In this document: positions 19,435-28,361 of the stretch, piece by piece
Position numbering within the stretch: position 1 is the stretch's first letter
How the letters are laid out: each line of letters starts with the position of its first letter
Assembly (NCBI RefSeq): GCF_001583415.1
Contig: NZ_CP014475.1
Location: 496,001-560,000 of the forward strand
From: Mycolicibacterium phlei
GTDB lineage: Bacteria > Actinomycetota > Actinomycetes > Mycobacteriales > Mycobacteriaceae
Length of the DNA stretch: 64,000 nucleotides
Direction of reading: 5' to 3'
The notes under the pieces: generated by a model
Told to the model about the DNA's origin: nothing
Databases searched by the model: none
What the model saw: the letters and a program-made list of their open reading frames with translations, nothing else
Position numbers and translations under genes: made by a program

Positions 19435-20312
19435 TGCGCCCCTTCCTCTGCAAATTTCCGCACGGCCGCTTGGTAGTCCGCCTCGCTGCCGGACAGGTAC
19501 GTCTTGACGAACTCCGCCCAGGCCGCCTCGTCCTTGGCCGCCTCGGCGTAGTGACGCTGGAACTTCTCGTCGCGCCGGTAGTCCGGTTCGGCGGTGGTGA
19601 AGTGGGCACCGTTGGGCGCCTCCACGACCGCGTCGACCATCATCCGGTTGACCAGAAGAGCCTGCGGCGGAACCGATTTCACCAGCTCCTCGGTGGACAC
19701 CACCTTCTCCACCGACAGCAGCCGCTTCTCGGCCGCCATCAGGTACAGGTCGTCGAAGTACGGGTCGATGCCGGTGTAGGCCGCATTGCCCTGGGCGTCA
19801 CCGAGGTTCAGGTGCACCAGCGCGACGTCGAGGTTCAGCGCGGGCATCGCGATGAGCTCTTCGTAGCGGTCACTGCTGGGGTAGGGCGACTTCACGGTCT
19901 TGAGCTCGTCACCCCAGAACTTGAGCACGTCGCTGCCCAGGCCGGCGCGGATCGGCAGGAACGGTAGACGCTGGGCGGCGGCCTGCAGACCGCAGCGCAG
20001 CATGCCCTCGTCCATCTCGCGCGCCTCGATCGCGCCCGAGGTGCGCGCCTTGGCGAACCACGGGTCGTAGAACGGCGGCGAGTCCAGCGACACGAAGCCG
20101 TAGTAGACGCGCTTGACCTTGCCCGCCGAGCACAGCAGGCCCAGGTCCGGGCCGCCGTAGGTGACGACGGTCAGGTCGGTCACGTCGGTGCGCAGCAGCG
20201 CGCGGATGAACGCCATCGGCTTGCGCCGTGAGCCCCATCCGCCGATGCCGATGGTCATGCCACTTCGGATCGAGGCCACCGCCTCGTCCAAAGTTGTTCT
20301 CTTGTCCGTCAC
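19431..20312 (-). CDS. ipdA: Steroid ring-C hydrolase subunit A (CoA-transferase fold)
   Basis: Alpha subunit of IpdAB, 293 residues. The N-terminus MTDKRTTLDEAVASIRSGMTIGIGGWGSRRKP is the glycine-rich start of CoA-transferase family I alpha subunits, and VTYGGPDLGLLCSAGKVKRVYYGFVSLD follows. It lies between echA20 and ipdB with 4-base overlaps on both sides. Function in opening ring C comes from the characterised mycobacterial and rhodococcal enzymes. Confidence 0.9.
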   Translation of the reverse strand: MTDKRTTLDEAVASIRSGMTIGIGGWGSRRKPMAFIRALLRTDVTDLTVVTYGGPDLGLLCSAGKVKRVYYGFVSLDSPPFYDPWFAKARTSGAIEAREMDEGMLRCGLQAAAQRLPFLPIRAGLGSDVLKFWGDELKTVKSPYPSSDRYEELIAMPALNLDVALVHLNLGDAQGNAAYTGIDPYFDDLYLMAAEKRLLSVEKVVSTEELVKSVPPQALLVNRMMVDAVVEAPNGAHFTTAEPDYRRDEKFQRHYAEAAKDEAAWAEFVKTYLSGSEADYQAAVRKFAEEGAQ

Positions 20313-21064
20313 TTCGATCCCTTGTTGGTTCCGGCGAAGGCGTCGCGGTGTTCGTCGGCGACACCGGCGAGGTTGAGTTCGAACGTGAAGCCCTGCTCCA
20401 TGCGGTAGCTCGAGTTGACGCGCTGCACGTCGATGAAGTTCAGCGCCTCCTTGGCGGCCCGGATCACCCGGGTGTCCTTGTTGGCGATGTCACGGGCCAC
20501 CCGCAGCGCGGCCTCGTCGAGCTGCTCGCGCGGCACCACCTCGTGCACCGAGCCGAACTGGTGCAGGGTGGCGGCGTCGACGGTGGCCGCGGTGTAGAAC
20601 AGCCGGCGCATCATGTGCTGCGGCACCAGCCGCGACAGGTGGGTGGCGGCGCCGAGTGCACCGCGCTCCACCTCGGGCAGACCGAATTTCGCGTCGTCGG
20701 AGGCCACGATCACGTCGGCGTTGCCGACCAGGCCGATCCCGCCGCCGACGCAGAACCCGTTCACCGCGGCGACGACGGGCACCGCGCACTCGTAGACCGC
20801 GCGGAACGCCTCGTAGCAGCCGCGGTTGGCGTCGATGAGCGCGGTGAAGCCCTCGGTGTTCTGCATCTCCTTGATGTCGACACCGGCGTTGAAGCCGCGG
20901 CCCTCGGCCCGAAGGATCACCACGTGGGTGTCCTGGTCACGGCCGGCGGCGGTGATCGCGTCGGCGAGTTCGAACCAGCCCTTCGACGGGATCGCGTTGA
21001 CGGGCGGGTAGTTCACGGTCACCGAGACGATGTGCGGTTCGGTGACTGCAGAGGTGATGGTCAT
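20309..21064 (-). CDS. echA20: Steroid ring-D hydrolase (crotonase family, EchA20-type)
   Basis: Crotonase-fold enzyme of 251 residues that hydrolytically opens ring D (HIEC-CoA) in the known pathway. I chose the ATG at 21064, preceded by GGAAG, because the protein then starts MTITSAVTEPHIVSVTVNYPPVNA. The open frame extends much further upstream but runs into the divergent gene. Oxyanion-hole segments are GRGFNAGVDIKEMQ and AAVNGFCVGGGIGLVGNADVIVAS. First gene of echA20-ipdA-ipdB-ipdC behind a KstR2 box. Confidence 0.91.
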   Translation of the reverse strand: MTITSAVTEPHIVSVTVNYPPVNAIPSKGWFELADAITAAGRDQDTHVVILRAEGRGFNAGVDIKEMQNTEGFTALIDANRGCYEAFRAVYECAVPVVAAVNGFCVGGGIGLVGNADVIVASDDAKFGLPEVERGALGAATHLSRLVPQHMMRRLFYTAATVDAATLHQFGSVHEVVPREQLDEAALRVARDIANKDTRVIRAAKEALNFIDVQRVNSSYRMEQGFTFELNLAGVADEHRDAFAGTNKGSK

Positions 21065-21090
21065 GGCACTTCCTGGAGGGGCAGTAGGAA

Positions 21091-21113
21091 AGCAAGCACT
21101 TGCTTGGTACGCT
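21091..21113. promoter_or_regulatory. KstR2 operator plus -10 box of divergent SDR gene
   Basis: AGCAAGCACTTGCT at 21091-21104 is a perfect KstR2 box (AnCAAGnnCTTGnT) and a perfect palindrome. Three bases later is TACGCT (21108-21113), a TANNNT -10, and six bases after it the GTG of the SDR gene at 21120. This repeats the fadE30 promoter geometry almost exactly. It should also control echA20-ipdABC on the other strand. Confidence 0.88.
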
Positions 21114-21119
21114 AGCACA

Positions 21120-21896
21120 GTGACCGACACCGAAGGCATAAACCTCGGACTCAAGGACCGGGTGGTCCTGGTGACCGGCGGGGTGCGTGGCGTCGGCGCG
21201 GGCATCAGCGCGGTGTTCGCCGACCAGGGCGCCACCGTTGTGACCTGCGCCCGCCGTCCCGTCGAGGGCCTGCCGTACGAGTTCCACTCCTGCGATGTGC
21301 GCGACGACGACGCGGTGGCCGCCATGATCGAGGCCATCGTCGCCAAGCACGGCCGGCTCGACGTCGTGGTGAACAACGCGGGCGGCTCGCCGTACGTGCG
21401 CGCCGACGAGGCGTCGGCGAAGTTCAGCCGCAAGATCATCGAGCTCAATCTGCTTGGGCCGCTGTCGGTGTCGACGCACGCCAACGCGGTGATGCAGCGC
21501 CAGCAGCGAGGCGGCTCGATCATCAACATCGCCAGCGTGAGCGGCCGTCGCCCGACGCCGGGCACCGCACCCTACGGTGCGGCCAAGGCCGGGGTGGAGA
21601 GCCTGACGTCGACGCTGGCCGTCGAGTGGGCGCCGAAGGTGCGGGTGAACTCGGTGGTGGTCGGCATGGTCGAGACCGAGCAGGCCGACCTGTTCTACGG
21701 CGACGCCGAGTCGATCGCCGCCATCTGCGAGAACGTGCCGTTGGGGCGGCTGGCCAAACCGGACGACGTCGGCTGGGCCGCCGCGTTCCTGGCCTCGGAC
21801 GCCGCCGCCTACATCAGCGGGGCCTCGCTCGAGGTGCACGGCGGCGGAGAGCCGCCGCACTACCTGTCCACCACCAAAGCCGACATCAAACGTTAG
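21120..21896 (+). CDS. Short-chain dehydrogenase in the KstR2 regulon (Rv3549c-type)
   Basis: Classical SDR of 258 residues. The GTG at 21120 is six bases from a -10 box, so the mRNA is probably leaderless; the open frame to 21030 crosses the operator and is rejected. Cofactor motif TGGVRGVGAGIS is near residue 20 and VNNAGG near 88; the catalytic site is ASVSGRRPTPGTAPYGAAKAG with Tyr and Lys. In M. tuberculosis the gene at this place (Rv3549c) is KstR2-controlled; the exact steroid intermediate it handles is not settled. Confidence 0.87.
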   Translation: MTDTEGINLGLKDRVVLVTGGVRGVGAGISAVFADQGATVVTCARRPVEGLPYEFHSCDVRDDDAVAAMIEAIVAKHGRLDVVVNNAGGSPYVRADEASAKFSRKIIELNLLGPLSVSTHANAVMQRQQRGGSIINIASVSGRRPTPGTAPYGAAKAGVESLTSTLAVEWAPKVRVNSVVVGMVETEQADLFYGDAESIAAICENVPLGRLAKPDDVGWAAAFLASDAAAYISGASLEVHGGGEPPHYLSTTKADIKR

Positions 21897-21910
21897 AGGA
21901 GACAACGGAT

Positions 21911-22816
21911 ATGGGACTGCTCGACGGCCGTGTGGTCATCGTGACGGGCGCGGGGAACGGCATCGGCCGGGCGCACGCGCTGGCATTCGCCGCTGAGGGC
22001 GCGCGCGTCGTGGTCAACGACATCGGCGTCGGGTTGGACGGGTCGCCCGCCAGCGGTGGCAGTGCCGCGCAGGCCGTCGTCGACGAGATCAAGGCCGCCG
22101 GCGGCGAGGCGATCGCCAACGGCTCCAACGTCGCCGACTGGAAGCAGGCCGAGGAGCTGATCCAGTCCGCCGTGGACACCTTCGGTGGACTCGACGTGCT
22201 GGTGAACAACGCCGGCATCGTGCGTGACCGGATGTTCGCCAACACCAGCGAAGAGGAGTTCGACGCCGTCATCGCCGTGCACCTCAAGGGGCACTTCGCC
22301 ACGATGAAGCACGCCGCCTCGTACTGGCGCGCGCAGTCCAAGGCCGGCAACACCGTCGACGCCCGCATCATCAACACCAGCTCCGGCGCTGGCCTGCAGG
22401 GCAGTGTCGGGCAGGCCAACTACTCCGCGGCCAAGGCGGGTATCGCGGCGCTGACCCTGGTCGGTGCCGCCGAGATGGGCCGCTACGGGGTGACCGTCAA
22501 CGCGATCGCGCCGTCGGCGCGGACCCGGATGACCGAGAACGTGTTCGCCGAGATGATGGCCACCCAGGACAAGGAGTTCGACTCCATGGCGCCGGAGAAC
22601 ATCTCGCCGCTGGTGGTGTGGCTGGGCAGTGCCGAGTCCCGCGACGTGACCGGCCGGGTGTTCGAGGTCGAGGGCGGCATCATCCGGGTGGCTGAGGGCT
22701 GGAACCGCGGCGCCGAGATCGACAAGGGCGCGCGCTGGGATCCGGCCGAACTCGGCCCGGTGGTCAGCGATCTGCTGCAGAAGTCGCGGCAGCCGCTGCC
22801 GGTGTTCGGGGCCTGA
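21911..22816 (+). CDS. Short-chain dehydrogenase (Rv3548c-type, possible hydroxyacyl-CoA dehydrogenase)
   Basis: SDR of 301 residues with TGAGNGIGRAHALAFAAEGARVVVND at the N-terminus, LVNNAGIVRDRMFANTSEEEFD, and the active site INTSSGAGLQGSVGQANYSAAKAG. These are features of the peroxisomal multifunctional-enzyme (17-beta-HSD4) type of hydroxyacyl-CoA dehydrogenase. GAGGAG precedes the ATG by about 10 bases. It follows the previous SDR by 14 bases in the same operon, as in M. tuberculosis. Substrate uncertain. Confidence 0.85.
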   Translation: MGLLDGRVVIVTGAGNGIGRAHALAFAAEGARVVVNDIGVGLDGSPASGGSAAQAVVDEIKAAGGEAIANGSNVADWKQAEELIQSAVDTFGGLDVLVNNAGIVRDRMFANTSEEEFDAVIAVHLKGHFATMKHAASYWRAQSKAGNTVDARIINTSSGAGLQGSVGQANYSAAKAGIAALTLVGAAEMGRYGVTVNAIAPSARTRMTENVFAEMMATQDKEFDSMAPENISPLVVWLGSAESRDVTGRVFEVEGGIIRVAEGWNRGAEIDKGARWDPAELGPVVSDLLQKSRQPLPVFGA

Positions 22817-22819
22817 TCG

Positions 22820-23800
22820 CTACCTGCGGCACGCGCTGAGGTAGGTCTCACCTGCCTGTTCGGCGGCCTGTTCGGGGTTGAGCCAGCCGACGTCCTGGAA
22901 GTAGTAGGTGTCGTCGGGGTGATCCGGTGAGCCCGCGATCACCTCGGCGAGGTTGACGCGGGTGTCGCGGTGGTATCCGGGTCGCGCTATGAACAGCCGA
23001 ACCGATTCCATGGTGCGCCAGTCGAATCCATCGGGGAGCGGCTTGTCGATCGCCATCCCCGGGGGTGCTTCGCCGAGGGTGAGATGGTCGAAGTCGACGG
23101 GTTCGGCACCGTGGGGGATGCTCACGGCGAACTCGACGTCCCTGCGCGTGGGATCCGGAGGTCGGAAGAACACGGAGACACCGTTGGTCTCGTCACACGG
23201 GGTTCCGGTCCGGATCCGCAGGGTCCCGTCGGTCACCCGCGCCCCGAAGGTCTCCGGCAGTTCGGGTTCGTCGGCGGGATCCTCGGTGCAGATCGTGAGC
23301 ATCGACGTGCCGTTCTCTGCGGCGACCTGCTCGGGGTTGAGCCACCCGATGTCCTGGAAGTAGTAGGTGTCCTCGGGATGGTCGGCCGACCCGGAGATGA
23401 CCTCGGCCAACTCAGCGGGCGTGCCGCCCGGGGCGTCGGTCGGCTCTACCGTCAACATCACGTTTTTTGCTGTGCGCCAATCGAAATCATCAGCGAGCGG
23501 TTCTTTGACGGTCAGCCCACCGGGGTAGGGGCCGTCCAGCGTGAGGTACTCGACCTCGGTGGCCCGGCCGGGCGGGGCGACCAGCTGCAGCCTGCCTCCC
23601 GGGCCGGGCGAGAAGCGAACTACCACCCAGTCGACGCGTTGACATGGCGTTCCGGTCCAGAAGCGGAGCTGACCGTCGGTCACCCGCACACCGAAGCCGA
23701 CGGGAAGCGACGGCGGATCGGGGACAGGAGCACTCGGGACTGGGAGACAGCCCGCGACGGCGAGTATCGCGACGGCTATAAGGGAAATTCGGCGGATCAC
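22820..23800 (-). CDS. Lipoprotein with two copies of an unknown domain
   Basis: A 326-residue predicted lipoprotein. I chose the GTG at 23800, which overlaps the upstream gene's stop by 4 bases (GTGA) and starts directly with a signal peptide: RRISLIAVAILAVAGC, lipobox VAGC, Cys18. The mature part is two repeats of about 145 residues. Each opens with F-G-x-R-V-T-D-G and a TGTPC motif and closes with the DDTYYFQD or EDTYYFQD signature followed by GWLNPEQ. No family recognised. The translational coupling to a secreted EspE-like protein suggests an immunity or partner role on the outer face of the membrane; this is inference. Confidence 0.72.
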   Translation of the reverse strand: MIRRISLIAVAILAVAGCLPVPSAPVPDPPSLPVGFGVRVTDGQLRFWTGTPCQRVDWVVVRFSPGPGGRLQLVAPPGRATEVEYLTLDGPYPGGLTVKEPLADDFDWRTAKNVMLTVEPTDAPGGTPAELAEVISGSADHPEDTYYFQDIGWLNPEQVAAENGTSMLTICTEDPADEPELPETFGARVTDGTLRIRTGTPCDETNGVSVFFRPPDPTRRDVEFAVSIPHGAEPVDFDHLTLGEAPPGMAIDKPLPDGFDWRTMESVRLFIARPGYHRDTRVNLAEVIAGSPDHPDDTYYFQDVGWLNPEQAAEQAGETYLSACRR

Positions 23801-25164
23801 TCGTAACCTCCGTCCGACAGGCCGGCTTCCTTTTCCAACGGGTGGTCGGTGAAGAGCTCGACGAGCTTGCCGGTGAGGTAGGCGTCGATGAAGCCGAGAT
23901 AGCCGAGGCGCTGCCACTGTCGAGAGTGGATCTCCTCGTGATGCAGGATGCGGTCGAGGTCCAGCCGGTTGTTGCCCGGTCGGCCTTCACCGCTTTCGGT
24001 CGGGTAGTACATCACGCCGTCGCCGATCATGTCGCGAAGCGTCTGAGCGGGGTCGCTGGGGTCGTCGATGTTGACCATGAAGATGTCGCCCCAGGTGGTG
24101 CCGCCGCCCTGACTGAACAGATCCTGGTATTCGTTGCCGCCCAACCCCATCAGCATGCCGTTCGGGGTGGTCACCAACCGTCCGCCGTTGCCGTGTACGA
24201 AGCCGACATCGCGGTTGTAGCTCCACGAGTTGGCGCTCTGACGCTCGATGATGCGGCCGACCTCGTCGGCGGAGTACGGAGGCGTGTCAGGGAATTCCCT
24301 ACCCGGTGTTTCGTCGTAGTCGGTGCCGCAGTTGAGGATGTAGGTCATCAGCGCGGCCTTGCGGGCATCGTCGGCGCTGATATCCGTGGGCATCAGGAAG
24401 AACGACTTACCGTCGCGATCGGTGATCTTCTCCATCCCCTCCAGCACCTTGAAACTCTCAGGGGTGATGTTGTGGCGGCGGGCGATCTCGACCAGTGTCT
24501 CCGGCGGAACTCCCTGGCGTTCCGCGTTTTCCAGCCACTCGGCGTAGTACCCGCTGGGCTTCTCGTCCAGCAGGCCGGCGTCGCGTAACGCCCTCTCGTA
24601 CTCGTTGTCCGGTTCCCTGCCGTCCTTGTCCCCGCCCCCGGCGAACTGCAGGTAGCCTTCCCGGCCGAACTTCTGCTCGCCGAGCATCCGGTACTCGTCA
24701 CCCAGCCCGGCGATCCGCGCCCCGATCGCGTTCAGTTCGCCGTTGGAGGTCCGGACGACCTCGACCACCTCGCCGATGGCCTTCTGCACGATCGGCAGCA
24801 ACATCCGCTCACCGGCCGCGCTCTGCGGGACGGCGGCCGCCGCGGCGCGCACCCACTGCCGGATCGCGTCGAGCCGTTCCCGGCCCGCGGCGACCACCGC
24901 CGCCGACCGGTCGATCTGCGCGCTGAGCCGCTGATCCAGGTCGGCGAGCCCGCCGAACACGCTGCGGTGTTCGGCCGCCGCGGCACCGTACGCCGACGAC
25001 GCCGGCCCCGTCCAGCGGCTGTCCGGCATCGCCGACCCGAGGCTGTCCTGCATCCTGCGCAGTGCCGCGCTGCCGTCGTACCGGGAACCCGGCTGCGGCG
25101 CGCCCTGCCCGAAGGTGCCGCGCGCGTTCGACCAGGTCGACTCGAACGCCGCCAACACGATCAT
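23797..25164 (-). CDS. EspE/EspA-like type VII secretion protein with C-terminal HExxH metallopeptidase-like domain
   Basis: A 455-residue protein. Residues 1-160 look like the EspA/EspE secretion domain: helical, WTGPASSAYGAAAAEHR with a Trp-x-Gly near residue 51, and a long helical stretch of Q, A, V and E. The middle region (DNEYERALRDAGLLDE and PPETLVEIARRHNITP) is typical of Esp-linked polymorphic toxins. Near the end, HEEIH at residues 409-413 fits the zincin motif HExxH, and PLEKEA about 30 residues later could supply the third ligand (Glu444 or Glu446). No signal peptide, consistent with ESX export. Likely a secreted hydrolase whose partner is the overlapping lipoprotein gene. Catalytic activity is inferred. 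Confidence 0.72.
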   Translation of the reverse strand: MIVLAAFESTWSNARGTFGQGAPQPGSRYDGSAALRRMQDSLGSAMPDSRWTGPASSAYGAAAAEHRSVFGGLADLDQRLSAQIDRSAAVVAAGRERLDAIRQWVRAAAAAVPQSAAGERMLLPIVQKAIGEVVEVVRTSNGELNAIGARIAGLGDEYRMLGEQKFGREGYLQFAGGGDKDGREPDNEYERALRDAGLLDEKPSGYYAEWLENAERQGVPPETLVEIARRHNITPESFKVLEGMEKITDRDGKSFFLMPTDISADDARKAALMTYILNCGTDYDETPGREFPDTPPYSADEVGRIIERQSANSWSYNRDVGFVHGNGGRLVTTPNGMLMGLGGNEYQDLFSQGGGTTWGDIFMVNIDDPSDPAQTLRDMIGDGVMYYPTESGEGRPGNNRLDLDRILHHEEIHSRQWQRLGYLGFIDAYLTGKLVELFTDHPLEKEAGLSDGGYE

Positions 25165-25213
25165 GGTTCGATCCTCCCACCGTCAGCGGGGGTCGACCTG
25201 CGCCAATTTCCGG

Positions 25214-26533
25214 CTATGCGGCGGCCGGCTCCGAGGCGCCGGCATCGTCGTCCCCGGCATCGTCGTCGCTGTCCTCGGGCCCGGGCTCGGGCTGTGCGGC
25301 CGGTTCGGCCTCCTCCTCGGTGGCCTGCTTTTCGGCAAGCGCGTCGTCGCCCTTGACCGGTTCGGTGACCTTGTCGCCCGGTACCACCTTGTTGCCGTCG
25401 CTCAGATCCGTTGCACCGTTGCGCTTCTTGTCCTTCGGCGACTCCAGCGGATCCGCATCGCCGTCGTTCTCGGAGTCGGCGCCGTCAGTGACGGTGTCGG
25501 TGCCGGTGCCGGTGCCGGTGCCGGTGACCGCCGCGACGCGGTGCACGTTCGCGACCTGGAAATCGTCCTCGAGGTCCTTCTCGAGGTCGTTCTCCACCTT
25601 CGGGGCCGGGCGGAACTCGTCGACGATGTCGCGCACCGTGTCCGGCACGAACCGCACCACCGCCGACACCACGTCGACGACGCCGTCGCGCACGGCCTGC
25701 GCCAGCGCAGCGACGTCACCGGAGGCGAACGCGCGGCCGATGTTGTACAGCGCGGTCTGCGGTGCCACCACCAGATCCCGCACGTTGACGAACAACTTGA
25801 CCGGCAGTGACGGGTTCGGCGACACCGGCCGGCCCGCCCAGCTCACCAACGTCCAACCCTCATCGGGACTGCCCTCGATCACCACCTGCTCGGTGTTGTC
25901 GAGCTGATGGCTGAGCATCAACCCGAAGTCCGGGTTGTCGACGTTCATCATCACCCAGAACATGATCGTGGCGCCGTGCGAGAACACCACCGCGTTCTCG
26001 TCGCCGTTGTCGGCGATGTGCCGCAGCGCGCCGTCGACCCTGGCGTCGAACGAGTTTCCGTCCTCGCCGCCGATGACGGGCAGGAAGCGGGCGCCCAGCA
26101 TCCACGTGATCGGCGCCAGCGCGTATCCGATCCGCCCGAGGCCCTCGTCCTCGGAGGAGCCATCGAAGATGCCCGCCGAGATCTCCCGCAGACCCGGCAG
26201 CGTCTCGTAGGCCGGATTGCCCAGCAGATCCAGCGTCGGCTGCGCGGTGAGCAGGGTGCGCTGCATCGACGACACGTAGAAGCCGTCGAAGCCCGCGGCG
26301 GCCAGTTCCGCGGCGATCGCCTCGGCCTGCTGCTGTCCGAGCGGGCTCAACTCGGGGCCAGGCACTTTCGTGTCGATGACACCGGCCGCGTTGGCCGCCG
26401 ACTCGGCGTGCCGCACGAAGGTCACCCGCATCGCCCACGCCGGGATCGCGGTGGCCAGCACCAGCAGCACCGCCGACAGCGCGGCGATCAGAACCCTGCG
26501 AACGTGACGTGTGTGGCTGTCGTGCATCACCAA
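25214..26533 (-). CDS. Secreted histidine phosphatase with acidic low-complexity tail
   Basis: A 439-residue protein with a signal peptide (VRRVLIAALSAVLLVLATAIPAWA) and a histidine-phosphatase domain starting FVRHAESAAN, with the phosphorylated His42 next to Arg41, and the second catalytic His in VVFSHGATIMFW. Residues from about 310 on are low-complexity: a (TG)n stretch encoded by five copies of a GGTGCC-type hexamer near 25500, then many Asp and Glu to AGASEPAAA. The start could be the first or third codon (MVM). Physiological substrate unknown; mycobacterial relatives are cell-wall-associated. Confidence 0.82.
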   Translation of the reverse strand: MVMHDSHTRHVRRVLIAALSAVLLVLATAIPAWAMRVTFVRHAESAANAAGVIDTKVPGPELSPLGQQQAEAIAAELAAAGFDGFYVSSMQRTLLTAQPTLDLLGNPAYETLPGLREISAGIFDGSSEDEGLGRIGYALAPITWMLGARFLPVIGGEDGNSFDARVDGALRHIADNGDENAVVFSHGATIMFWVMMNVDNPDFGLMLSHQLDNTEQVVIEGSPDEGWTLVSWAGRPVSPNPSLPVKLFVNVRDLVVAPQTALYNIGRAFASGDVAALAQAVRDGVVDVVSAVVRFVPDTVRDIVDEFRPAPKVENDLEKDLEDDFQVANVHRVAAVTGTGTGTGTDTVTDGADSENDGDADPLESPKDKKRNGATDLSDGNKVVPGDKVTEPVKGDDALAEKQATEEEAEPAAQPEPGPEDSDDDAGDDDAGASEPAAA

Positions 26534-26631
26534 CTCCGTTTCTGCCCTGCGCGTGTCGTCACGGTACGACGAGGCGCCCGCGATGGGGGCGAAAACGGCA
26601 CCGATGAGGCCGATGGCCCTATCCTCAGCCC

Positions 26632-27021
26632 GTGCCCTCTGAGAAGCGAATCACCGACGCCGACCGCATCGCCGCGGCGGACGCCTACATCGATGCCCTG
26701 GCCAGCCACCGCGCCGACGACGTCCCGTTCGCACCGGACTGTGTGCGCATCGAACAGGGCATCAAGACCGGCTTCTCCGGCGATCACCTGCGCCGCAGCC
26801 TCAACCGTGGACCGCAGTACCGCGTCATCACCGCGACCACCGACCGGCAGTACACCGTCGACGGCGACCACGTGCACGCGACGTTCACCGTCGTCACCAA
26901 GGCCAGAATCGCCGGGCGCCGCGTCGTCGCCCCGGTGCGCGAGACGTTCCTGATTCCGGCCTCCGACGGGCTGATTCACCACATCCGCGCCCGGTTCAGC
27001 CCCACCCTGCGCCGGGACTGA
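26632..27021 (+). CDS. NTF2-like (SnoaL/DUF8021-type) protein
   Basis: A 129-residue cytoplasmic protein starting at a GTG. It has the pattern of a small NTF2-like fold: N-terminal helices (ITDADRIAAADAYIDAL), a loop FAPDCVRIEQGIKTGFSGDHL, then alternating beta strands (YTVDGDHVHATFTVVTKA and RRVVAPVRETFLI). No catalytic residues can be assigned. It converges on fadA5 across a strong hairpin and is divergent from the phosphatase gene. Confidence 0.7.
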   Translation: MPSEKRITDADRIAAADAYIDALASHRADDVPFAPDCVRIEQGIKTGFSGDHLRRSLNRGPQYRVITATTDRQYTVDGDHVHATFTVVTKARIAGRRVVAPVRETFLIPASDGLIHHIRARFSPTLRRD

Positions 27022-27027
27022 ACGCAG

Positions 27028-27060
27028 AAGTGCCCCCGATCCGCGGGACCGGGGGCACTT
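27028..27060. terminator. Bidirectional hairpin terminator
   Basis: A perfect 11-base inverted repeat (AAGTGCCCCCG at 27028-27038 and its complement at 27050-27060) with an 11-base loop, between the convergent NTF2-like gene and fadA5. There is no long T run on either side, as is usual in mycobacteria. Confidence 0.8.
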
Positions 27061-27079
27061 CGTCAGGAGTGTTCGGACG

Positions 27080-28252
<1,173 letters not shown>

Positions 28253-28253
28253 C

Positions 28254-28346
28254 TAGAACACGTTTCATTACCCTGACAAGCGAGGATGGCGACCTGCCTT
28301 TTATCTGCGCAGAAGGCATGTTTTACTGGCACTAGAACACGTTGCA
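28254..28346. promoter_or_regulatory. Divergent fadA5/cyp125 promoter with two KstR boxes
   Basis: Two near-identical sites, TAGAACACGTTTCA (28254-28267) and TAGAACACGTTGCA (28333-28346), fit the KstR core TnnAACnnGTTnnA. One is 10 bases upstream of fadA5 and the other 15 bases upstream of cyp125, so each gene seems to have its own operator. KstR is relieved by steroid CoA thioesters. Confidence 0.83.
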
Positions 28347-28361
28347 ATAAGGAGCGCACGG

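Noticed and set aside
20309..21565. A 418-residue version of EchA20
   Set aside because: The extra N-terminus crosses the KstR2 operator and lies antisense in the divergent SDR gene; the ATG at 21064 has a good ribosome-binding site and the family length.
25490..25530. CRISPR-like repeats
   Set aside because: The units are contiguous hexamers within a coding region with no spacers.
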